From positions 133,694,385 to 133,758,384 of the forward strand of contig NC_079487.1 of assembly GCF_020520425.1 (NCBI RefSeq): a stretch of 64,000 nt of DNA, given 5' to 3'. Source of the stretch: Spinacia oleracea. Its lineage: Eukaryota > Streptophyta > Magnoliopsida > Caryophyllales > Amaranthaceae. The notes below the pieces were generated by a model, which was not told the DNA's origin, did no database searches, and was given only the letters and a program-made list of their open reading frames with translations. The position numbers were made by a program, and so were the translations under genes. Of this stretch, positions 41,828-52,800 are shown piece after piece; within the stretch, counting starts at the first letter, position 1, and each line of letters starts with the position of its first letter.

Positions 41828-43781
41828 TCTGCACCACCCAACAAGGTTCAAAATTAAAAAACATATTTTTTTGAAAGTTTGAGATTTTTTACCAAGGTTT
41901 CTCATCTTTCTAATTCTTTTTTACGATCCTGTAATTGAGTATTAGTAATCCAAGCAAAGACAAATAAGGCCTTTTTAATCACAGTTCAAGGAAGAATGTT
42001 CAGTGATATGTTACCATAAAGAAAAGATCAGAAGATCAAAGACAAAAGGAAACATTAATTAGAAAGATATGATTCTATTAAGAAACGAAATATTAATTAG
42101 AAAGATTGATTCTAATTAAGAACATAAGCTTTGAAAATACCCATAAAAGCAACAAAAGAAAGGCAAATATACAGATTGAAGTATGAACAAAGAACAAAGA
42201 ACAAAGAACACAAAGCAAAAGTGTTATATATGTAAAAGAAAAAGAGCATAAGAAAGTACATAACAAATTAACAACTAATAAGCATCAATTCATGCATTCT
42301 ACCTTGGAAGCCAAAAATCGCGGCCACTATGTGACATACAAACAACAATTTCAGGTACTAAATCACCAAAGTAATCTCAACAATCTTCTACCCTTCAATA
42401 CTCAATTTCAATGGAGCCAAACGAACGAAAAACGGACCATGAAATATTGCAAAAAACGCACTACCTATGAAGCAAAGGACCAAACAAAACTATGAGCATG
42501 GAGTACAAGACCTATCAATTTATACAAGTAGAAGCAAATCAATCTTATGAAAGATAAAGACAAATTTTTTTAGCCATGTGCTTTTTAAAGCTTTAATTTT
42601 TCTACCAAGTATTAAACAAGCAACACCATTAACAAGCTATCGTGTGATCATGAATCTGAAATTTTGGCAAGTAACCCAGAAACTAAGTTAACCATTACCC
42701 TTTTGACCAAAAACCCTTGTTACTAAATTAAAAATATGAATAAATTTCCCATATCCCAAAAATTAATATAAGTAAACTGTAACAACAACTATATATTAGC
42801 AGAAAAACATACCAAAATATCAAAATAAAATCAGGAAAACGTATAAAATAAGTTACCCGACAATCAGTCTTCTCTTCATTGAAGCACTATTTAATTTTCA
42901 CTAATTAATGCAAATTTATACTCAGACAACCTAGAACGAAAGTTTTGTTTTCCAGAAAACAAAGAAATATTGGAGTTTCCGTGATTAATTAGAGTTCTAA
43001 ACTGTAACAACAACTAATACTATATATTACCATAAAAAAGTAACTTCAATTATTTATCATGAAAAACGCACCTCAAAATAATTTGAATTCACAAACTGAA
43101 ATCTTTTTCTTTTTTTCCAGGGAAAATGCGGGAGATTAATTATGTGGGTAGTGATAAAATCACGAGAAAACAACACCCACTTCGGAAATAAATCGAATTA
43201 AACAAGATTTAGCACCCTTCTCAACAGAAGATTTCTGTTGAGAAAGGGCTTTAATTTTTTTTAATTTTTTTTTTCTGGGGATTTCTTTTCTCACAATGTT
43301 AATTTGATTTGAGGTGTTTAATTCTCTCGTGATTTGAAGGCAACAATTTCGTGGAATTTCTCTCTATTCTTGGAGAGATATAGAAAGAGAGAACTTTCTT
43401 TTTTGGGTTTTGATTATTCTTTGTTGTGTTTTCAAATTCTATTTGCAAGTTTGGAAATTTCATAAGGGACACAGCGCGCAAATATATGGTACCAACTTTT
43501 GTTTTTTTAAAAGAGGTTTTACTAAACAGTAAACACTAACTCTAATAAGTCAAGATTTAAAAATATGTCATTTACATTTCAAATCGGTTAGTTACCTTTG
43601 TGGATGTAGGTTGTTAACTATTTTAGTTGGTGAAGTTTGAGAAACGGAAGTCTTTGAATTTTATGTTGTCATTATTCTTTTATTGCTTTTCAAACGTCAA
43701 ATTAAAGATAAATTTATCTCGGGATATTATGTATATTTGCATATTTTTGATTTTTTTTTTTAACTAAAGGAGAAAATAATA
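41828..43781 (-). promoter_or_regulatory. Spliced 5' UTR and promoter region of DUF707 gene B
   Basis: On the minus strand, 43480 down to about 43250 looks like a plant 5' UTR: a TATATTT run at about 43480-43490, then A- and CT-rich sequence (AAAGTTCTCTCTTTCTATATCTCTCC). One possible donor lies near 43070 (GAG/GTGCGT) and another near 42856 (GG/GTAACT). The acceptor is at 41829-41830, one base before the ATG. Plus-strand frames here (42292-42495) and the minus frame 43299-43481 lack domains. Confidence 0.45.
43215..43248. other. Tight 15-bp hairpin
   Basis: CCCTTCTCAACAGAA (43215-43229), a 3-base loop, then TTCTGTTGAGAAAGGG (43233-43248). The stem pairs fully apart from one bulged A. It lies in the presumed 5' UTR or intron of DUF707 gene B. 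It is too short for a microRNA precursor. Confidence 0.7.
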
Positions 43782-44321
43782 CTCCGTCCCTTAATACTCG
43801 ACCTGTTTTGATTGGACATGATTGCCAATGCACAACTTTGACCACCAATTTCTTTAATTACATATTATAAAAACTTACTCCCTCCGTATTTATTTAAGAG
43901 ATACACTTGGTCGGACACGGGTATTAAGAAAAAGAATTGAATGAAATAAAGTAATAAAACAAGTGGGGTTGAGTAAGTATTTTAATAAGAAAAACAAGTG
44001 GGGACCATGTCATTTTAGAGAGTAAGGGGTGGGAGTGGGGTGTAAATATATTATTTAATTAGATGGTGAGGTTGATAAGTTACTAAAAATGGCAAGTGTA
44101 TTTCTTAAATAAATACGGCCGGAAAAGGCAAGTGTATCCCTTAAATAAATACGGAGGGAGTATAAAATATGAATATTTTGAAAATATATATTAAGATGAA
44201 TCCAACAATATATTATATACTAACATTTGTTTTCATATACTAGAAATAAAATAGGGTCAAAGTAAATTATGTGAATAGTGTAAAAAGTCAAAATGGGTCG
44301 AGTATTAAGGGACGGAGGGAG
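43782..44321. mobile_element. Stowaway MITE, outer element of a nest
   Basis: Ends CTCCGTCCCTTAATACTCGA / TCGAGTATTAAGGGACGGAG are inverted repeats, flanked by TA (43780-43781, 44322-44323). The span is 540 bp, including the inner element at 43878-44160, so the outer element itself is about 255 bp. Confidence 0.88.
43878..44160. mobile_element. Stowaway MITE, inner element
   Basis: Ends CTCCCTCCGTATTTATTTAA / TTAAATAAATACGGAGGGAG, flanked by TA (43876-43877, 44161-44162), 283 bp. The right end carries a second incomplete copy of the terminal phrase (CAAGTGTATTTCTTAAATAA at 44094-44113), an internal terminal duplication. Confidence 0.88.
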
Positions 44322-44472
44322 TACTTATGTGGACTTACTTTTTTTTTTAAAAACCTAATATGGACAATGAACAAAAAGTGAAAAATATTAAGTGAACAAA
44401 AAACTTCATATTAAGGTTAAAGACAATGAACAAAAAACTTCATGATTGTATAGTTTGAATGGTATAACATTT

Positions 44473-44725
44473 TTTTTATTTTTTTTTTTGGACAAAGAGG
44501 ACAAGGAAACAAAACAAAACCAAACAAAATTAAAACGTAAGCGAAATAAAACGCCGACGCCTAGCTTGACCTGCCAAAATATGAGCCTTCTCAACCAGAG
44601 GACGAGCCACCTTGCGAACCGCAAAAGCCGACAGAGAGTCCAACAAACTCCGAATCTCAGCAAGGGACCAGGAAACGGAGACAGGACAAATGATAATACG
44701 TTGCAACAGACGAACCAGAATAGCA
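44473..44725 (-). mobile_element. 5'-truncated LINE tail, minus strand
   Basis: Flanked by the 16-bp target duplication GAATGGTATAACATTT (44457-44472, 44726-44741). A T run at the left edge represents the poly-A tail of a minus-strand insertion. The minus frame contains EIRSLLDSLSAFAVRKV and EKAHILAGQA, like the C-terminal end of the RNase H domain in plant L1 LINEs. Only about 250 bp remain. Confidence 0.75.
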
Positions 44726-44950
44726 GAATGGTATAACATTTGGTATGGAGACTAATTGGATTAGACTCCTTTTAACGTGAATTCACCGATTTTAATTTCG
44801 ATTTTGTTAATTTATACCATCAAATGAGTACGTCAGCAAATACAAGTGGTGCAAATAGGAATCGATTCATGGAACTTTTGAATTTTGAGTAACAACCTTA
44901 TGACTTCACCAATTGAAACATGTTAACACTAACTAAAATAAAAAGATATA

Positions 44951-45075
44951 TTAAACTACACTAAACATAAATCTCGTAAGAAATAAGTACACGTTAATAA
45001 ATACAAGTACTATTAAACTACACTAAACATAAATCTCGTAAGAAATAAGTACACATTAATAAATACAACAAGTAC
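44951..45075. repeat. 62-bp tandem duplication
   Basis: TTAAACTACACTAAACATAA through AAGTACACGTTAATAAATACA is repeated from 45013 with one or two changes (ACACG becomes ACACA). Noncoding. Confidence 0.85.
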
Positions 45076-46827
45076 TACGTAATTAACCTCAACAAGACAC
45101 GTATATACTCATTTTGCTTAGAACAAGGGCCGTACTTTTCTTATACGCATGTTGCATGGACTTGCATCCATTACTACGGTCTACGGAGTAGCAGTCACAC
45201 AAACCAACAACATAGTATTTTACGGAGTACTCAACTAAGCAATTCAATAACTAGAACAAACGTTAACCCCTTGCAATTTATATTTACAAGTATTATAGAA
45301 ATAATTGAGAAATAGATAGAATAATAATTATACAGATCTAACAAATGTTTTTTTTAAAAATAGTATTGATTTTTGGGAAAACTTCGACCTTTTCTTTCTT
45401 TTCTTTTTTTGACAAACGCTAATTTCAACATATTAATACAGAAATAAAATACACATTAAAACTAGAACATTACAAATTACAAATATAATTGAAGCTCTGC
45501 TTGTTGGCCTTTGATCTTCTCCTCCACCTTGCACATTCACATTTCTTTTTTCACTTGGGATGAAGTTTGGGCAATAAACAGTAAGGAGAACCCCGGGATT
45601 GTAAAACCTGAAAGACGACAAAAGAAACAGAAAGATGGCAATTTCACGAAATGGTTGCAACGATCTTGTAAGCAGGGGGAAATGCTCACGAACAAACAAG
45701 ACACCCTCAAGAACGGTTACACGAAGTCCTCTTGTTGACCAAGAGAGACTAGACTTAATTAACATGCTATGAACCCCCTACCTTTTCATTCGGGGAGCAG
45801 TATTCGGATAAAATTTTATGAAGGTAATGAGATTACACCTCATCAACAACCTGAACCGACCAAACCTTTTCTTTAAGGTATAATGTAGAGTGGACAAAAG
45901 AGCCTGATCTGATTGTGGCCCGAAAATTTCACGTACGGAGAATTTTTGGACTTTCAACCTTTCGATGCAAAGCCTGAGCCAAAAGGAATGCCACGTTGAC
46001 CCGAAGCCCTGCCCAGCCTGATCATTATACCCGAATGGGCTGCATATTTTTTGCCCAATTGCCCTATGGGTCACGTTAGTCGCCTTTATGATAAGTCAAT
46101 AGTTGTAGAAAGTAGAAACCAAGATTGAATGGTGGATTTGAACCGAGATAAGTAAAACAATACAGTATTGACTAGTTGGAATTGGCCTAATTCTATATGC
46201 AGATCTACCTAAATTTGCGTAATGTACACTATGTATCATACATTCCTGGTTCTAGAATTGAAGGTTGAACATTGACATTGAAATGTCAAAGACTAAATAA
46301 CTCAAAAATAAAGCATTACTCCGTATATGCCTGTTATGCTATGTTTGCACGTTACAGGAGGAAGTTTGAGCAGCTGAATGTTGGCTAACCCGTCTTACAG
46401 GGTCTAGACGCTACAGCGGGACTCTGTCCTCCTGCACTGAACCAGGTTACTTGAGAGTAGACCTCTTCAATGGGCTGGGGCCCAGTAAAAGCCCGATCTG
46501 ACAAAAATTTAGGATATGCCCGGCCCGTTGAACAGGTCTACTTGCTTAGAGGTTTCCTTCCGATTTCTCAAACTTTCATTTATAGAGTAATAATAATGCC
46601 TGAAACTAATTTATAACTGTCAATAATTTATAGTTACAATGTTATCTAGATTTATAACACACCAACATACAAGAGATTTCCTGATACTGCAAGGAGGGGT
46701 TATTTACAGGTCGCAGATGCTCTGCTTTGTAATGAGAACATATTACTACAAGAGGACTATACATCAGAGAAGGGTTTCTTGAATAACCAAACCTTCTTAT
46801 GCCCTGTCAGCTGGAGAGCACTGTGAT
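45076..46827. other. Intergenic between DUF707 cluster and CSK
   Basis: No host gene recognised. At about 45400-45770 the minus strand has a frame followed by an A-rich end (GTCAAAAAAAGAAAAG) and could be another LINE tail. At 45850-46080 the GCCCGAA / CCCAGCC phrases suggest a decayed element. A mini-element lies at 46458-46540. From about 46600 to 46827 is the probable CSK 3' UTR. Confidence 0.45.
46458..46540. mobile_element. 83-bp hAT-like mini-element
   Basis: Ends TAGACCTCTTCAATGGGC / GCCCGTTGAACAGGTCTA form an inverted repeat around a GCCCGATCTGA core. Flanks CTTGAGAG and CTTGCTTA are only partly alike, so the target duplication is doubtful. Related in form to 10447-10509. Confidence 0.6.
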
Positions 46828-49800
46828 TTATGAAGTCGAAGAAGGAAGCCAAATCTCCACTCGGGTCCCACCTGACCCGAGGGCAGCATCTGTGTTCCGA
46901 GGAGAGATGACACGGAGGACACAACCGTAGCTTTCAAGTATCTCTCGTGCTACTGTGAGTCCAGCAATAAAGTTCCATGTCATGTTATCTTCCATCATCT
47001 GCTCTGAGAATAGTTCTTCCCCAAATGGTGTTAGCGCACGCATCTGTGTCTGCAGATTTACAGGAAGCAAGTGAGTGCTCAGACTTGTCACCGGGAATTA
47101 AACAGCAATAGTAATTGTTATCCATGTTAACTTAATGCATGTAAATCTACAACGTAGCAGGGAGACTAAGGCCCTGTTCTTTAGAGCTGAACGCTCCTGA
47201 ACTGTACTGAACTGAAATGTACTGAACTGAACTGTCAAATAAGTCTTGAAACTAAAAAGAACAGGGCCTAAGACTCCCTTAAGATTACACAATTGAGTCC
47301 GGAAAATGTCCAGCTATAAGAAAATCGTCTTTCAGCAAATATATGCTTGATTTTAAGAGGTTACGACATTGAGACAATTAATTATCTTTAGACGGAGGGG
47401 GTAGTTCAAAAAAATACAGAGATGATGTTACCATGTAGTGCATATCTGGGCCATCATCATCAATGACAACAAGAGCACCACCTGCAGGTGCTGAAACAGA
47501 GACAATTTCAACTCTTCCTCCAACATTTGTGCGCAAAAGTGCACCCTCTAATAGATTGCTGAGGGCCTGACGCAGAGCAGGTTCTTCAACAGCAACTGGC
47601 AGGAATTGGGAGAATTCACTTAATTTCAAATTACGCTTCTGGTTTTGAGCAAGTGGTTGTGCAGCTCCAACCAAATCCACCACTATATCAGAAACATTGC
47701 ACGGTCTTCCTGACAAGAGCAAAGAACATAAGAAAACGGGAAATTTTCTATAAAAAAAAAGAGAACAATAGCAAATCCAGATTGCTCATCAAGGAAGAAC
47801 ACCGTTCGGTATTGTTTTTTGTTTCCAGTTCTCTGTTTTTCACAAAACTAAAAACCAAATTATGAAACCACAAAAAGTAGTTTCCAGTTTTTTGTTGTCA
47901 GATTTCAAAATCAACATGATTAATTTTTAGTTCATGATTCAATCTCAATCATATGACTTCCAAAACCAAAAACTGGAAACTTACAGTGATACCGAACGTG
48001 CCCTAATCTATTCCTCTTCTATCCAAAAGCAAGTGCTAATGAACTCCACATAATCTCCCGTATAGAAAGGACCTTAATTAATCGAATGCCACAACTCAAA
48101 GAAAAAACTTCACAACAACATGGCCTAGTGGTCATGGAAAAAAGCTAGAGGCCTAGGCCAAGGGGGGTTGGAAAAAAGAAATAAGAATCGGTGCTACATG
48201 TACCTGATGCTATGCTGTCGTAAAGGTGCTAGTGCCAATGGTGGCATGGGCATCTCTGAATCTTTGATAGACAAACTTAGAGAACGTTGTTGATCAGACT
48301 CGTTAGAGTATCTGGTCTTATCAGCAGATGTGTGAGACGGCATATCCTTTGGTAACTCAAACGTTCTCATTTCAGGTTGAACATAAGTCAAGCCATCCAT
48401 CTTTTTTAATGATTCTTCATTGAACCTCATTATGTTAGCCTGGAAATATATGAATGATGCAGTGAAATGTTGCTTCTCAAAAGCATAAACATAGTTTAAG
48501 TATAACAAGAAATTGCTTAAACCACTCTGCTTTTCACGCTATGGAAAAATGAATGGTGAGTAATTATGCAACCAAAACAGGACACCATAGCGATCCCAAG
48601 AAAATGGCAGAGCATGGTGTCAAAAAATACACAAGAAGCAGAAATCTGGTTACCAAGAATACAACTTCTGCATTAAGTACTGCACATTTATAAATATGGG
48701 AAATAAATGGTTCCTAACATGAATTAAAAGTATCCTCCAACCTAAAATCGAAATCTAACCAAGAACATGCATCACCAAGTAAGCCGACAAAAAGAAAGAG
48801 CTCTGCACATAAATTGTAGAAAATTCCTTGTTGAGGATATTATTGACTTATACTCCGTAATATATTAGAAATATAGGAAAATATGTTGTAACACTTACAG
48901 GCTAATAAAACACCTTATTCAACAAGGATATAAATAAGAATCATATTAACAAAGTTTTCATGCAGACGATCTGGCCCTTTTAGGAATAAGGCTTTGGCTT
49001 TGTTGTTTGTTTTAGACAGAAGTTCTGCACAAGACTGAAGTGGGAAACAAAATAAAAGCCTTTCTAATTTCTAATCCCGAAAAAACTCAAAGGCCTGTAT
49101 ATAAGATAGATAGAACAGCCTGATCCATCAGTGGGTCAGAACTGAGTCATTAAAAGAACAGCCTCAAACCCCATAAAAAGGTTTCTTCTTCTTCTTCTTC
49201 TTCTTCTTCTTCTTCTTCTTCTTCTTTCCATAACATCATGTTAGCTAAACTTTTTTTTTTAAATCCAACAAATCAACCCTGCCCTAAAGCTGCCCGGCCC
49301 TCATGCGAACAGGCTAATCCTAGTAGCCACTGTACAGGCCATTGAACCCAATTATGGGAAAACATTAAAATAAACACATGATAATCAAACAATTCTTAAC
49401 AAAGCTGCACATCTGAAATCCATATACCAGCGGATTGCATGTATGTAGCAAAGATTCCTTAGCAATGGAGGCTCTGAAGGGGGATGGAAGAGAGAGAAAG
49501 ATAATAGAGTCAAATCAGATTCACCGATGCTTCAGCTTCTCTTCCCTAACTTCTTTAGGTAAGGAAACCAGCAAAAGAACTAGCTTGTAATACTTGAGAA
49601 ATCCCAAATGTCTAGTCTTTTTCCTACCTCCAAGGAAGAGAATGATAAAGGAACTAAGTCAAGTCACATATTTGCAGGCTATGCACCCGGGTGTACCATC
49701 CAATTTGCGACATTTTTGTTAAAACTCTAAATACGCAAGTACACAAGTCAGTCAAACATAGAAAAACGGGAGAGAAATTTCTCACCTTATAAGCCTAAAA

Positions 49801-52800
49801 TTTTCTCCTTGGATTGGCAATAGTTTTGAGATTTGGACTTATGAGTGTTCTTACTTTCCTTCTTCAAGGGCGCAGCCAAAAACATTTACAATATTGGAGG
49901 CACACATGGCGATAAACCCGAGTTGGCTTCTTCAAAATTTTGAGCCTTTCATCATGGGGAGTTAGAACTTAAAAGTCGTGTAGCTCAAAATTAAATGGGG
50001 CTTATTAGTTATTATGTCTGAGGCATACGGTAGAAACCCCATGTATACTGCATGTGTGAGTCCCACTCCTAGAATCCTCCCTTTGCTAACTGGTTTTGGG
50101 TTGAGCTAGCTTGAACTTGTACATGACCTAAATGGCTACAACCCTGACAGCCTAGGTCACTATACAATTGAAAAGCTCGCAAGTCGCAACATTTAATAAT
50201 CCTTACCAAGCATTCTCGTTGCCTAACAAAGAGAGATAAAGACATCACTCTGAAATAACATGCCAATCAAGTACAAACACACAAATTATTGTCATTTAAT
50301 TCTTTGAATGAAATATTCAGCCTCACAATTTCCCAACTTCACCTACATATAATGTTAGGTTCTCCACCTACAGATTTCCTCATCCATTCAATCCATCAGC
50401 AGTAGGATATATTAGACCGACACTACTTGCTGCAGCATATTTCTGCATTCATTCTGACTTATTTGACAACCAAACACCCCATTCTCCAAATTTTCAGAAC
50501 CATCAATAAAATATCTCTACTAGAAGAGAGCTAGATCACATGATGTTATATTCAATAAGATAACCGGAAACCTTATCAATTCGGCATAATTCCAGTCATC
50601 TATTTTAAGCTATGTTCAATAACAATGTTCTCTAAATGGGGATCACTCCCTTCATATTTAAGGAAACTGGAAAGAGCCCAGCAAAGCCAAACCTTAACAA
50701 CTACAGATTAGCAGATTAATGACTTTCCATTCTCAAATTCATGTTCTTCTTCCCCCGAGGAAGACCAATGAGTTACATAAAATCAGTGATGGATTTATTG
50801 ACATGAAATTGTAAAGCACGAAGATTGGAAAAAAGCTAAATCAAAAGTCAAATTAATATAACAGAGAGAGGGTACACCTTGGTCAAGAGAACAGCATCCT
50901 GCAGCTGTTCCAAAGTGTCACGTATACGATCACCTTGGACCACTATGTTTTCAACAATGTCATGAGCAATCTGCAAGAGCAAAGTCATCAGTTTACACTG
51001 GCAACTAAAAAAAGGAACAAGACAAGGTAAAAAAACATAAATCAGGCCTTAGGAGAAGAGAATATGCACCTCACTTCTTTTAATTTGAACTGACAACAGT
51101 TTAGATAGAGTCTGTAAGCTGGACAATGGCCCACGAATCTGATGATAATTGGACAAAACATTACACATAATGAGTTCACGTGGGGTCATCAAAGAGCAAG
51201 GTTTTGAAAAATGAAAAAGGGAGAAAAAAGATATCATACTTGTTCAACAAGATTACTCATCCGGATGTTATTTTGCCAAGATGTTTGTTGAAGCAACATT
51301 GCTTTCTAGAACAAAGAAAAAACAAGTTAAAGACAGATCCTGCAAATAAACTAAAAGCTAGATTTCTTTAACCAAAATGAAGGCATAATTTTAGAAGAAA
51401 AACACCTGCAGTCTCACCAACCATCTAGTTACAGAGTTTAAATTGCAGGTGTGACTGTGAATTGTGATTGTAGTAACGATCACAAATCAAAGAAGCGTAA
51501 TATAATGTGCTGTCGCAAAACGGAAATTAGCAGCTTATAATCAAATCCATGCCATCAATGTAATATTATCTTTGAATAGAAAACCTCCCTACACAGGCCG
51601 CTGCTCTATTGGCTCATTTGCTTCTCTTTCTTTTTATTGAGCAGAAAAGGGATTTTTCAGTGCAGCGACTTAATCCGTACAAAAAAAACAACCCAAATTG
51701 CATCGAGGTCCTATGTCTACAGAACGGAACTGAAGAAGCGATGCAGAATTGGAAGGACCAAGCAAGCCCCGACAAAAGTAAGTCATCAACCCTCCTAATA
51801 TCCTAAGACTCCTAACACAACCCTCCAGATTTTGAACAAATATAACCTATACAGAAAATTCCAAACAAAAGACCATAACATGCATAGAAACAATTGACAA
51901 GATCCACACTCTTTTGCCGAATTTCCAGCTACTGGACTTCATTAACTGATGGTGTGAAGTATTCGGTATTCCACAGCTAGCAGCCTTATAGTAGCTTCAT
52001 CACTGAAACTATATATGAAACCATTTTTTTCATGGTCACAATCACTCGAACTGAACTGTGTGGAAAGGTTAATGTAATGTTCTATGATCATTAAGAAAGT
52101 GCATTTGGTTCTATTATCATGCAATTTTCTTGCGCACACTTTTTAACTTCATAATCCCAGTGTCATAGTCATTGGGATAAAGGGTCCAATCAACTGCCTG
52201 AAACATGTCATTAATGATACCTACCCCTCACTGGTCCCTCTTAAACAATAATTGACTCAAAACTTTTTCTCTTAAAGGGTTCAATCAGCTGTCTGAATCA
52301 ATGCTACTACTCACACCACATGCCCCCTCATTGGTCCTTCCCAAAGAATTTAGCTACATATTTGTGCTTTATTCCCACTTTATTTATTTATTTTTTTAAA
52401 AAGTCTCACCGAGTTCTTCTTAACCCACCCCCCTCTCCTTAGGATTCCATGGTTCTTACTCTGCACCAACGAAACCACCAACCACTTATCAAGGTACTGA
52501 TCTTCAACTAAACCACCTTAGGTTTAAAAAGAACTCCAATGAGTACATCGATGTCATGTTTTAACAGGGAACAAAAAATTGAGGTGATAGTGGTCTTTGG
52601 ACCGTAGCCATAAGGCAAACAGAAAAATGCATAAGCCTAAGACAGACCAATATTTTATTTTATTTTTAGTAATGCTTCCCAAATCCTAATAGCAATTCAT
52701 ATTGAAAAAAAAAAAAACACGAGGATTGATAAAAAAAAAAAATTGCCCAAATATAAGAAAAGGATATTTGCACCTGAAGTCTCTCAAAATGGCCTAGAGG

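Noticed and set aside
45433-45765. 110-aa minus-strand open frame between the DUF707 cluster and CSK
   Set aside because: No recognisable host domain; the A-rich end just beyond it suggests a decayed LINE tail, but the evidence was too weak to list it as an element.
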